A stretch of 45,370 nt of DNA from Bacteroidales bacterium (lineage in GTDB: Bacteria; Bacteroidota; Bacteroidia; Bacteroidales; CG2-30-32-10). The notes beneath the pieces are model-generated. The model saw only the letters and a list, made by a program, of their open reading frames with translations. It was not told where the DNA came from and did not search any database. Each line of letters starts with the position of its first letter. Position 1 is the first letter of the stretch. Below are positions 17,995 to 26,598 of this stretch, piece after piece. A program made the position numbers and the translations under genes. Location: NCBI GenBank assembly GCA_035353855.1, contig DAOQAK010000034.1, forward strand, positions 1 through 45,370, given 5' to 3'.

Positions 17995-20634
17995 TCAGCT
18001 ATTTCCAATTTTAAAACCCATCGAAGTTTTTTCCTGTTTTTGTGCTACGATTTCATATTCTTTTACATCATCAATTATAATGGCGGAAATCATTTCAGGT
18101 GTTCTTTGTTCTGAGGGCATTGCAGCCATACGAAGGTTCTGGTGTTTTATCACTTCACCTGAAATATTTCTTATCGTTCGTGCATTTCCGAAATATTTAT
18201 CTTTCGAGTCGTAAAGAATAGTGAAATATTTTCTCAGGTGTTCTTCAGCTTCTGTATTTAGTTTCAGATTTTCTTTTACAATCAAAGTTTTAAAAATATC
18301 AAGAAGTTCTTCTGGTGAATAATCATTAAACTGAAAAGTCCTGTCAAACCTTGATTTCAGCCCGGGATTCGATTCAAGGAATTTTTTCATATTGTCAGGA
18401 TAGCCTGCAACAATAATAGCAAGTTGTCCGCGCAGGTCTTCCATATTTTTTAAGATCACTTCGATAGCTTCCTTCCCGAAATCGTTATCTGAGCCGTCTG
18501 ATAAGGCATATGCTTCATCAATAAACAGAACGCCATCTTTTGCCTCATCAATCTTTGCTTTGGTTTTTAAAGCAGTCTGTCCGATATAACCTGCAACAAG
18601 CCCGTCGCGTCCACATTCCACAACGTGTCCACGTTCAAGTAAGCCAAGAGCCTTATATATTTTACCAATGATACGGGCCATAGTTGTTTTGCCGGTGCCC
18701 GGATTACCTGTAAATACAGTATGCAGCGAGAATTTGTTCAGAACATCTTTGCCTATTTCATGATAATAGAGAACAAGTTTTATCAACTCATAAATCTCTT
18801 CTTTTATATTCTTTATGCCTACAAGCTCATTCAATTCAAGAAGCGATTCCTTCAGCAGATTCTCATTTACCTTAAGTTTTACTTTTGCTTTTTGTTTGGC
18901 AAGGAATATTTTTTCAACATCCGTTTTTTCTATCGTGGAAAGAGTTTCGTTTGGAAGTTCCTTGATATTCGGGTGATTCATCAAACGCAAGCCTAAATTC
19001 ATTTTTGCTTCATCAATAATAGAATAGGAGTAGCGGGCATTTCCAAAAGTCTTATCACGATTGCGATACGCCTCAATGAGCATTTCATTAATATAATTTC
19101 GCGCATCATCGGTGAGTGTTGTATTGCGCTTCTTGCAGGCAAAATCGGCAATCTGCAAAAGTTCTTCCGGTAAATAATCTTCAAAATGAAAATAGTAACT
19201 GAAGCGAGAATGAAGCCCGGGATTTGATTCAAGGAATTTTTCCATTTCTTCAGGATAGCCTGCAACCATTATTGCTATATCACCCGGCCCATCCGACATT
19301 TCTTTAATGAGAACTTCAATGACTTCTTTTCCGTAATCTTTGGAATCATTATCGGAACGGTATAACATGTATGCTTCGTCAATAAAAAGAATTCCACCAC
19401 GAGCTTCATTAATTTTTGCTTTTACTTTTGGCGCTGTTTGTCCGATGAATTCTCCAACAAGGTCGGCACGGTCAACTTCAAGAACATGACCTTTTGAAAG
19501 CAAGCCCATTTTGCAATAAATCTTTCCGAGAAGGTTTACAACCGTTGTTTTTCCTGTTCCCGGATTGCCGGTAAATACGCTATGCAGCGATATTTTTTCA
19601 TTGTCGGATAAACCTTTCTCTTTGCGAAGCTTAATAAAATCAAGGTATTTGACGTGGTCGTGAATTTTATTTTTTATTTCAGATAGCCCGATAAGTTCAT
19701 CAAGTTGCTTCATTACAGCTTCGAGTGTAAGCTCATCCTGAACAGGTTTATTAACTTGTTGCCTTGAAGTTGAAGATGCTGTATTGTCACTTGTTGTGTT
19801 AACATCTTTGATTCCTTCAACCTCTTCATCGCCCACTTCAAAAGTGATTGAAGCTACAAGTGTATCCATGAAAACGATTTCAAGGCGGTAAGCATTATCT
19901 TTCCATGAGCCTGCTTTGTCGCTTCCCCAACCTACGGTAGTTGTAAACACATTGCCCTGGTTGTTTTTTTCAAAATATTTAAGTGAATCACACCTGCCTT
20001 TTAGCTGGCCTGCATCATCAAGAAAGTTAAAGAAAAATTCACAAAACCAATCCTTGCTGGTTTTTATCTTGTATGACATTTCGAGCCATACATAAGGCGT
20101 TTCGCTTCTTTTGAATTTAGTGAGGTATTTACGTTTACCCTGATCGATGTTATCACTGTAAGCAGGATATAACTTTAATGATTCAATTGTGAAATACGGA
20201 TTATTTTCTGATGTTACCAAACCTACATCTTCAACATAGAATTTTTGAGTACCTACAGGTTCATCGTCAATATATGCTTCCCATTCGTAATTGCCTTTTC
20301 CCCAGTATGCGCCTATGCTTTCCATTCCCCAGCCCTGACGGTAATATACAATGTTATCTTCGGGTTTTATGGTGCGAACTTCTTCAAGTTTACATAATTC
20401 ATTTCTTTCTTTTCCATTTAATGAGAAAGCTTTTAAACAAAGTTTGGCTTCCCATGATTCTTCATCAAAAAATTTATTGTAAAAAGAAAGTTCAGCGCTT
20501 ATGTATGTAGCTTCCTGTTTGTCGTACACACGACGATATTTCTTAGTGCTATCGATCATCCATTCATCAGCGCCATATATTTTTATTTCTTTGAATTTAA
20601 ATTTTTGGTTGCTGGTTGGTTTTTTGTCTGCCAT
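17995..20634 (-). CDS. tandem CbbX/SpoVK-type AAA ATPase with duplicated N-terminal domain
   Basis: The 879-residue protein has four blocks. Residues 12-136 and 148-270 look like two copies of one beta-rich domain; both end G-W-G...G-W or Y-W...Y-W-E-A/L-E...F-x-V. A linker follows at 275-300. AAA domain 1 (about 310-560) has Walker A GNPGTGKT 356-363, Walker B ILFIDEAY 415-422 and arginine HSRF 475-478. AAA domain 2 (about 595-850) has Walker A 643-650, Walker B 702-709 and KSRFDR 760-765. Both domains look catalytically intact. The CbxX/CfqX group includes Rubisco activase, SpoVK and ESX EccA, all of which remodel a protein partner. Rubisco is not seen here. The partner may bind the N-terminal domains. 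It is the last of four leftward genes (RM, SEFIR, deaminase, AAA). Its target is unknown. Confidence 0.88.
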   Translation of the reverse strand: MADKKPTSNQKFKFKEIKIYGADEWMIDSTKKYRRVYDKQEATYISAELSFYNKFFDEESWEAKLCLKAFSLNGKERNELCKLEEVRTIKPEDNIVYYRQGWGMESIGAYWGKGNYEWEAYIDDEPVGTQKFYVEDVGLVTSENNPYFTIESLKLYPAYSDNIDQGKRKYLTKFKRSETPYVWLEMSYKIKTSKDWFCEFFFNFLDDAGQLKGRCDSLKYFEKNNQGNVFTTTVGWGSDKAGSWKDNAYRLEIVFMDTLVASITFEVGDEEVEGIKDVNTTSDNTASSTSRQQVNKPVQDELTLEAVMKQLDELIGLSEIKNKIHDHVKYLDFIKLRKEKGLSDNEKISLHSVFTGNPGTGKTTVVNLLGKIYCKMGLLSKGHVLEVDRADLVGEFIGQTAPKVKAKINEARGGILFIDEAYMLYRSDNDSKDYGKEVIEVLIKEMSDGPGDIAIMVAGYPEEMEKFLESNPGLHSRFSYYFHFEDYLPEELLQIADFACKKRNTTLTDDARNYINEMLIEAYRNRDKTFGNARYSYSIIDEAKMNLGLRLMNHPNIKELPNETLSTIEKTDVEKIFLAKQKAKVKLKVNENLLKESLLELNELVGIKNIKEEIYELIKLVLYYHEIGKDVLNKFSLHTVFTGNPGTGKTTMARIIGKIYKALGLLERGHVVECGRDGLVAGYIGQTALKTKAKIDEAKDGVLFIDEAYALSDGSDNDFGKEAIEVILKNMEDLRGQLAIIVAGYPDNMKKFLESNPGLKSRFDRTFQFNDYSPEELLDIFKTLIVKENLKLNTEAEEHLRKYFTILYDSKDKYFGNARTIRNISGEVIKHQNLRMAAMPSEQRTPEMISAIIIDDVKEYEIVAQKQEKTSMGFKIGNS

Positions 20635-20690
20635 AAATTCTTTTTTGTGAAGAATTGATATGAAAGTGAAAATTACGAAAATCTTTTAAC

Positions 20691-21164
20691 TTAATATTTG
20701 ATTTTATCTACTTTATTTTTCCATTCAATAAACGGTGCAAGCGTTTCAGGATGCTCAATGTGTTCTGTGATGATTTTTCTTTTTTGATATGGAATATTTA
20801 TTTCTTCATAAATAAATGAATCGTCAAAACCAATATTGGCGGCATCTTTCTTTGTTCCTGCAAAATATAGTGTTACCGGACGTGCCCAGTAAATTGCGCC
20901 AAGGCACATGGGGCAAGGCTCGCAGCTTGCATAAATTTCGCAATCATCAAGCTGGAATGAATTTAATTTTTTACAGGCTTCGCGAATGGCAATTACTTCA
21001 GCATGAGCCGTAGGGTCGTTTGATGACGTAACACTGTTGACTCCTGTACTGATAACTTCTCCGTTTTTCACGACCACTGCACCGAAAGGTCCGCCATTAC
21101 CTGATTTCACGTTATCGACTGCAAGACGGATGGCCTGTGCCATGAATTTTGATTCGTATGACAT
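20691..21164 (-). CDS. guanine deaminase-like nucleoside/base deaminase
   Basis: The 157-residue cytidine-deaminase-fold enzyme has the zinc site HAE (H54, E56) and PCPMC (C84, C87). It also has GuaD-like stretches: GGPFGAVVVKNGEVI, DPTAHAEVIAIREAC, CEIYASCEPCPMCLGAIYWARP and the C-terminal GTKKDAANIGFDDSFIYEEI. The length matches bacterial GuaD (about 156 residues), which makes xanthine and ammonia from guanine. TadA (tRNA adenosine deaminase) is less likely because of the IGFDDSFIYEEI tail. It sits 56 bases upstream of the AAA ATPase gene and 22 bases after the SEFIR gene, so the three are probably one unit. A released-ammonia link to the transport locus is speculative. Confidence 0.87.
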   Translation of the reverse strand: MSYESKFMAQAIRLAVDNVKSGNGGPFGAVVVKNGEVISTGVNSVTSSNDPTAHAEVIAIREACKKLNSFQLDDCEIYASCEPCPMCLGAIYWARPVTLYFAGTKKDAANIGFDDSFIYEEINIPYQKRKIITEHIEHPETLAPFIEWKNKVDKIKY

Positions 21165-21186
21165 ATTAATTTTTTATAGAACGATT

Positions 21187-22089
21187 TTAAATTTTATCAC
21201 TCCGTATTATTTTTATTAGTTTTGATATTTGAAGTCTTTTTCTTGCATCATAATCAAAGTAATCTCCCATAAACTTTGGAATACTTTCTTCTCTTTCACC
21301 TAACCTAAGAATTGGTATATACTTATCATTTGAAACTCTTTTAAATAAATCCTCTTTCAAAACAGAAAATTCATACCCAACACCACCTTTATTATTTTCG
21401 GCTTTTTGTTTGTATGTAGATGTAAAAACAACTAATACTTTATCTGCTTTTATAATAGAGCTTTTCATAGTTTCAAACATAGGCATACCAGCATGAAAAT
21501 CATTTTGGTCTAAAATTACTTTGAATTTACCTTTTTGAACAAGTTTGTCAGCAATAGATTTTACCCACCTTTTATGTTGTTTATTATCATCATCCCAAGA
21601 ATAAGAAATAAAAACAGTAAGCGGTTCATCTTTTATTTGCTTTCCTGTTAAAATATAATAAACTAATTTTGTATCTCTCGTTAATTTGCCAGCCAATTGT
21701 TTTTTTAATTCTTCAAAACTTAAACTTTGAAAAAAGGGAATATTAAGGCTTGTTTTATCAATTTGAATATTATCTAACAACTTACTCTCAAAACCAAAAC
21801 CACTGTTGCCAATTTTTTTAAGTTCTCTTTTAATACACTCCTTTCCTTTTTCTGTCAAAAATATTTTTAGATTGACTAAACTTAACGGAAGCAAATACCC
21901 GCTTTGTTCACCTGGTGTAAGATAAAAATTATCACACTTAATGATTCCCTTTTGCTCCAAATCTTTTATAACTATTATAAATATTTGAATAGAGCGATTT
22001 ATCCGGTCTAAAATTATTTCAATATCCTCTTTATTCTTTATGTCTCCATACTTATCTAAGTAATTTAATATTTCATCTCTTGGTATCAT
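21187..22089 (-). CDS. SEFIR-domain (TIR-like) protein with N-terminal helical domain
   Basis: In this 300-residue protein, residues 157-290 form a SEFIR domain: TVFISYSWDDD at strand 1, KVILDQNDFHAG (D194), VLVVFTSTYKQKA and GGVGYEFSVL with E240 at the position of the conserved glutamate. Bacterial SEFIR and TIR domains act as NAD-consuming effectors in known phage defence (for example the single-gene bSEFIR system) and as protein adaptors. Residues 1-95 are helical and resemble a winged-helix domain (DEILNYLDKYGDI, KDLEQKGIIKCDNFYLT, LTEKGKECIKREL), which could sense DNA or a partner. It lies downstream of a type IIG restriction enzyme, so a defence role is likely. No second effector or sensor gene is fused or overlapping. 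Confidence 0.83.
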   Translation of the reverse strand: MIPRDEILNYLDKYGDIKNKEDIEIILDRINRSIQIFIIVIKDLEQKGIIKCDNFYLTPGEQSGYLLPLSLVNLKIFLTEKGKECIKRELKKIGNSGFGFESKLLDNIQIDKTSLNIPFFQSLSFEELKKQLAGKLTRDTKLVYYILTGKQIKDEPLTVFISYSWDDDNKQHKRWVKSIADKLVQKGKFKVILDQNDFHAGMPMFETMKSSIIKADKVLVVFTSTYKQKAENNKGGVGYEFSVLKEDLFKRVSNDKYIPILRLGEREESIPKFMGDYFDYDARKRLQISKLIKIIRSDKI

Positions 22090-22116
22090 TTCCCCTCCAC
22101 AATTTTAATTAACTAT

Positions 22117-22132
22117 AGTCCCGTTAGGGACT
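22117..22132. repeat. palindrome AGTCCC/GGGACT, copy 1
   Basis: AGTCCC (22117-22122) and GGGACT (22127-22132) flank GTTA. The same GTCCC/GGGAC core recurs 50 bases on. It lies between the restriction-modification and SEFIR genes. The form resembles dispersed palindromic (REP-like) elements in Bacteroidota. Confidence 0.6.
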
Positions 22133-22168
22133 TAATATTTATAAAAAACCTACAACACACTATTACAA

Positions 22169-22181
22169 GTCCCGTAGGGAC
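22169..22181. repeat. palindrome GTCCC/GGGAC, copy 2
   Basis: GTCCC (22169-22173) and GGGAC (22177-22181) flank GTA. It is a second, slightly shorter copy of the element at 22117-22132. Two copies in a row suggest a pair-type repeat, not a single terminator. Confidence 0.6.
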
Positions 22182-22252
22182 GGTATATTATTTATTTTCT
22201 ACAATTTTTATTTATTCACAAATTATATTTTATTAAGGTGTTCATGAATCGC

Positions 22253-25234
22253 TTATTTTTTATTTTCAATAATGGCAATTTCATCCTCTGTTAAATCATA
22301 AAGTTCATAAACCAGATTATCAATTTGCGTATCGAGCGATTTACATTTTTGTTCGTAAAAGTTTTTGTCTTTATCGGTTTTTGCTTCTGCAAATTTTTTC
22401 TTGCTTTCAAGCATTTGTTCAACTAAAGTAACGGTATGGTCGTGTCTTTCTTTTTCGGATTTTATAGAGAAATCAATAGTTTTTATTGGAATAGAATGTA
22501 ATTCATATAATCCAATTGTAGGCATCTTATACTTATTGCAATACCAATAGTTTAATAATTTTGAATTTAAAAGCCCGCAAATATATTTTAAAGAATGTTT
22601 TTTATCCCAAGTTTCATATCTTGTAACATTTGTTGTGTCGAGAAAATAATTTTTTTCATTATCATAAGCAACTAGAAGTTGCATTGAACTATTAACTCTT
22701 TGTGTTATTAATTTTTCAGGTACTTCAAAAAATGTTTTTGAATGAGGAAGACAGCCAACTTTTTCTTTCATTAAATCTGGTCGGTACCAAATATATTCAT
22801 TATCCCAATTCAATTGGTATGATTTAATATTCCTGCCTCTGAATATTTTATAACAATCATTGTTTTGCTTTTCTTTTAAAATAAATTTTTTATCATCACT
22901 GGTTTTTATTCCTCTTGAAAATTGTATTATCTTATCTAATGATTCTGTATTATATTTTAATCTTTCATAGATGCCGCTCTTTTCATTATTCCATTCTAAG
23001 TCAATTTGAAAATTATCATTAATCCATTCATCGGATTTTATCTCAAATCTTTTAGAAAAATCCTTATTTAATACTTTGATGGTTTTATTATTTTTTGAGC
23101 AAATCAATATGATTGTGCTTACAATAACTTTTTCAAAAACTTTAAATCCCATTTCTGCAATTTGTTCAATCGCTTTTTCATTTAGTAATTTTTGACGAAG
23201 CAATGAAAAACTTTCGGTAGCAAGCCATGTATGAGGTACTATGAAACCAAATTTATAAGAATTATCATTTACAATATTTAAAGCTTTCTCAATAAAAAAT
23301 GAATATAAATCACTTTTATTTTTACATGTCCTAAAATTCTTTTGAAAATAATTTCTTTGTATTTCAGGAATAGATACTAAATTAACGTATGGTGGATTTC
23401 CGATAATCGCATCAAAACCACCTTTAATTTTTCTTTTAAACGGAATCATTGGGTCGTTCACCTCGTTTGTATCATTATCCCGTTCTTCATCAATGCCAAC
23501 ATCAGGGATGAAGATATATCCTTTCTCCGTTTTATTTTTAAATACTTCGGGAAAAGCGGTTTCATAATCCATAGGATTAATTTTTCGTTCTTCATCGGTT
23601 GTAATAGAAGGGTTTTGTTTTAAAATATCCCTGCCAATTAATGAGTTTCCGCAAATAATATTTTTTGAAAGGTCTGGCAGTACTTTACTAAACATAACAT
23701 CCTGCCTGTTTTGCGTACTACCTATGGTTTCGTCTTCGAGTAATTTTAAAAACAAACTTAACTGAGTAACTTCTACGGCTTGGTAGTCTATATCTACGCC
23801 GTAAATGTTGCTTAGTAATATATTTTGTTTTTTCTTTAGTGTTAAATTCCATTGACCATCGCGGTATTCGCACAAGCCATAGCCTTCGCTTCTGCCATCA
23901 ATTGCTGTTTTGCCTTTTAGTTTTTCATTATAAAACTTAGTATGATATTGTAATAAACATTCGTAAGCGCCAATTAAAAAACTTCCACTACCACAGGCAA
24001 TATCAGCGAATCGCATTTCCGAAATTTGCTCGGGAGTTTTTCCTTCAATTAATTTACCAATGGTATTATTTATAATATAGTCGACAATATATTTTGGTGT
24101 GTAATAAACTCCACCCGCTTTGCGTACTTCAGGCTTTTCTTCAATCTGTACTCTTTTATCGGTTGCATGAACTTCTTTTCCTAAAAACCTTTCATAAATT
24201 GAACCTATAATATGTATAGGAATTTCATTAAAAAGAAAGCGGGAATTCAAATGACTTATTCCTTTGCATATTTTTAAAAACTCGTTTTCTTCAGCACCGA
24301 TAAATTTTTGTTCATCAATAAAATGTTTTTTAAACACAACGCCATTATATTTAGCATCAAGCCTGCGACAAAGCTTAATAAAATCTTCCCATGTGTTTCC
24401 TTTGTCGCCAAGGTAGCTGATGTAATGTGTCGGCTCAATTAATTTGTCTTCAAGAAAACGGATAAATACAAGTCGGTCGATGGTTTTTTGTGTTGCTTCG
24501 GTAAGTTCTTCGCTGGTTAATCCATCATCATTTTTTTTAAAGGCTTTTGCCAGCTTTTCACGTATAATATCAATTTCAAGTAAAAATGCATCATCAATAG
24601 TTTGACTTGTTTCGTATGAAAGCATTGTTTTTCCTGCTGCTTTGCCTTTATGTTTAGGCAAGATCTCTGCAATTTTTTCTATGGAATTATTTGCAACAGC
24701 TTCGCGCGAAAACAACCAGTATATTTCTGCAAACTTTTCTTCGTTGATATAATCGCTGTAATGATATTCTTTATAGCATTTCTTTAATGCGTTATTAATA
24801 TCAGCGCCATATCGGCAATCAAGAATATGAAATTCTTCGAAGTCGGTTAATATTCCAAGTGGAGTTTGTTTGTGCCAGCCATAACGTATGGTTTGGAAAT
24901 AATCATCAGCGTTTTTCAAATCTCTCGCTGGTTTCTTTGCTTCAACAAGAAATTTGGGCTCTCTGTAGTTTGGTGCAAGCGAAAACGAATAATCTGCACG
25001 CTTTTGCGCTCCTTTTACTAAAACTCCTTTTTCAACTTTTACTTCCTGTTCATAAGGATTCTTTTGTGTGTCATGTTGCACATCCCATCCTAGTGCAATA
25101 AAAAATTTATCAATATAATCCTTGCGAACTTCTGCTTCCTGGTAATCCTTCGACAAATAATATTTCTCGTTTGCCTTGAAATCTTCAACAAGTTTCTTTA
25201 TTTGTTCAAAAGCAGTTTCAAATGTTTGTTTCAT
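22253..25234 (-). CDS. type IIG restriction-modification enzyme (nuclease-methylase fusion)
   Basis: The 993-residue protein has three parts. Residues 1-200 are an HsdR-type PD-(D/E)xK nuclease, with D81 in RADYSF and ExK in VEAKKP (E98, K100). Residues about 330-720 are an N6-adenine methylase of the Eco57I type: motif X region GGVYYTPKYIVDYI 374-387, motif I DIACGSGSFL 411-420, motif IV NPPY 613-616. The C-terminal 270 residues hold a TaqI-like specificity domain (KIFRGRNIKSYQL, GLYELHSIPI). It would methylate one site and cut unmethylated invading DNA as a single polypeptide; the recognition sequence cannot be read from the protein. All motifs look intact. It has its own promoter at 25261-25292. 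Confidence 0.92.
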   Translation of the reverse strand: MKQTFETAFEQIKKLVEDFKANEKYYLSKDYQEAEVRKDYIDKFFIALGWDVQHDTQKNPYEQEVKVEKGVLVKGAQKRADYSFSLAPNYREPKFLVEAKKPARDLKNADDYFQTIRYGWHKQTPLGILTDFEEFHILDCRYGADINNALKKCYKEYHYSDYINEEKFAEIYWLFSREAVANNSIEKIAEILPKHKGKAAGKTMLSYETSQTIDDAFLLEIDIIREKLAKAFKKNDDGLTSEELTEATQKTIDRLVFIRFLEDKLIEPTHYISYLGDKGNTWEDFIKLCRRLDAKYNGVVFKKHFIDEQKFIGAEENEFLKICKGISHLNSRFLFNEIPIHIIGSIYERFLGKEVHATDKRVQIEEKPEVRKAGGVYYTPKYIVDYIINNTIGKLIEGKTPEQISEMRFADIACGSGSFLIGAYECLLQYHTKFYNEKLKGKTAIDGRSEGYGLCEYRDGQWNLTLKKKQNILLSNIYGVDIDYQAVEVTQLSLFLKLLEDETIGSTQNRQDVMFSKVLPDLSKNIICGNSLIGRDILKQNPSITTDEERKINPMDYETAFPEVFKNKTEKGYIFIPDVGIDEERDNDTNEVNDPMIPFKRKIKGGFDAIIGNPPYVNLVSIPEIQRNYFQKNFRTCKNKSDLYSFFIEKALNIVNDNSYKFGFIVPHTWLATESFSLLRQKLLNEKAIEQIAEMGFKVFEKVIVSTIILICSKNNKTIKVLNKDFSKRFEIKSDEWINDNFQIDLEWNNEKSGIYERLKYNTESLDKIIQFSRGIKTSDDKKFILKEKQNNDCYKIFRGRNIKSYQLNWDNEYIWYRPDLMKEKVGCLPHSKTFFEVPEKLITQRVNSSMQLLVAYDNEKNYFLDTTNVTRYETWDKKHSLKYICGLLNSKLLNYWYCNKYKMPTIGLYELHSIPIKTIDFSIKSEKERHDHTVTLVEQMLESKKKFAEAKTDKDKNFYEQKCKSLDTQIDNLVYELYDLTEDEIAIIENKK

Positions 25235-25260
25235 TATTTAATTGACTTTTTACTAATTTT

Positions 25261-25292
25261 CAAATGTAAATCTTTTTGGTTTTTTATATCAA
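25261..25292 (-). promoter_or_regulatory. promoter of the restriction-modification gene
   Basis: On the minus strand TTG (25292-25290), a 21-base spacer and TACATTTG (25268-25261) fit the Bacteroidota consensus, 27 bases before the start codon. It overlaps the 3' end of the aminotransferase gene, so the restriction gene can be expressed independently of it. Confidence 0.55.
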
Positions 25293-26459
25293 CGTTTTCA
25301 AAATTATTTCACAAGCAAATTTAATTTCTTCATCAGAAATAATAAGTGGTGGCGCAATGCGCATGCAGTGCGGAGCAAAAAGGAACCAGTCGGCGATCAC
25401 TCCGTTTTTGATACATTTTGAAATGGCTTTTTGATTGGTTTTTGCATCAGCAAGTTCAACAGCAATTAATAATCCTTTTGCCCGGACTTCCTTTATTTTT
25501 GGATGTTTCAATAGCTTTAAAAATAATTCACTTTTTTGTTTTGCTTTTATATAAAGCTTTTCATCAAGTATTAAATTCAGGTTAGCTAATGCAGCAGCAC
25601 AACTTACAGGATGTCCGCCAAATGTGGTGATATGCCCGAGTATGGGATTGTTCGTTAAACTTTTCATTATTTCCTGCGAAGAAATAAATGCACCCAGGGG
25701 CATTCCTCCACCCAGGCTTTTGGCAAGTGTAAGTATGTCGGGAATTATTCCATAGTGTTCAAATGCAAACATTTTTCCTGTGCGACCCATTCCTGCCTGT
25801 ACTTCATCGAGTATAAGCAGCGTGCCGGTTTCGGTGCACTTCCGGCGAAGTTCTTTCATGAATTTGTTATCGGGGATAATTACTCCAGCTTCGCCTTGTA
25901 TCGTTTCGGCAAGTACACAAGCGGTTTTTTGAGAGATACATTCCAAATCTTTGATATTATTGAATTCGATAAAACGAACATCGGGAAGCAACGGACGATA
26001 CGCTTGTTTAAAATCTTCACAACCCATCACACTCAGCGAGCCGTGCGAACTTCCATGATAAGCATTTTTGAAAGCAATGATTTCACCTTTTCCGGTAAAG
26101 CGTTTTGCGAGTTTCAGGGCACCTTCAATAGCCTCGCTTCCTGAATTAACAAAATAAACGGATGATAAAGATTCGGGTAAAATTTCACTTAGTTTTTTCG
26201 CAAGTTGCACTTGAGGCGCTTGAATGTATTCTCCATAAACCATAAGGTGTAAATATTTTTCAAGTTGCTCGTTTATGGCTTTAATGACTGCCGGATGCCT
26301 GTGCCCTGTGCCGCTTACAGAAATCCCGGAAATCAGGTCGATATATTTTTTGCCATCTTTATCATATAAATAAATTCCTTCGGCTTTTTCTATTTCAATA
26401 GCAAGTGGACTTTCGCTGGTTTGTGCAAGATGACGAAAGAATAATTCGCGTTGTGTCAT
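25284..26459 (-). CDS. class III (aspartate aminotransferase family) PLP aminotransferase
   Basis: The 391-residue fold-type I PLP enzyme is closest to acetylornithine/ornithine and 4-aminobutyrate aminotransferases. It shows ISGISVSGTGHRHPAV, FVNSGSEAIEGALKLAKR for phosphate binding, NAYHGSSHG, AETIQGEAGVI, LILDEVQAGMGRTGKMFAFEHYGIIPDI (D218 cofactor aspartate) and LAKSLGGGMPLGAF (Schiff-base lysine K247), then TTFGGHPVSCAAALANL. Substrate specificity cannot be decided: no arginine-biosynthesis genes adjoin it. ATG 26459 is chosen over an upstream in-frame start because MTQRELFFRHLAQTSESPL matches family starts. It is the gene before the restriction enzyme. Confidence 0.9.
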   Translation of the reverse strand: MTQRELFFRHLAQTSESPLAIEIEKAEGIYLYDKDGKKYIDLISGISVSGTGHRHPAVIKAINEQLEKYLHLMVYGEYIQAPQVQLAKKLSEILPESLSSVYFVNSGSEAIEGALKLAKRFTGKGEIIAFKNAYHGSSHGSLSVMGCEDFKQAYRPLLPDVRFIEFNNIKDLECISQKTACVLAETIQGEAGVIIPDNKFMKELRRKCTETGTLLILDEVQAGMGRTGKMFAFEHYGIIPDILTLAKSLGGGMPLGAFISSQEIMKSLTNNPILGHITTFGGHPVSCAAALANLNLILDEKLYIKAKQKSELFLKLLKHPKIKEVRAKGLLIAVELADAKTNQKAISKCIKNGVIADWFLFAPHCMRIAPPLIISDEEIKFACEIILKTLI

Positions 26460-26564
26460 GTTTTTCTTTTTTATCAAGCAATAAAAATATGAATTATATA
26501 ATTATAATGACAGTGAATTCGTTGAAATATTATTTGTGGGTTTCATGGTATAACTTTTTTAGTT

Positions 26565-26580
26565 TATATTTGTATATTTG
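26565..26580 (+). promoter_or_regulatory. tandem -7 boxes of the SPOR protein gene
   Basis: TATATTTG occurs twice back to back (26565-26572 and 26573-26580), each a full TAnnTTTG match, 19-34 bases before the ATG at 26599. No TTG lies at normal -33 spacing. Confidence 0.4.
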
Positions 26581-26598
26581 TATCTAATCTTAAGAAGG

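Noticed and set aside
17995..20634. Rubisco activase (CbbX) function for the AAA protein
   Set aside because: No Rubisco or carboxysome genes are present, it has two AAA domains where CbbX has one, and the beta-rich N-terminal domains are not part of CbbX.
20691..21164. tRNA adenosine deaminase TadA
   Set aside because: The length and the C-terminal GTKKDAANIGFDDSFIYEEI stretch fit GuaD better than TadA.
22117..22181. CRISPR repeats
   Set aside because: Only two short palindromes with unequal loops, no regular spacer series and no cas genes nearby.
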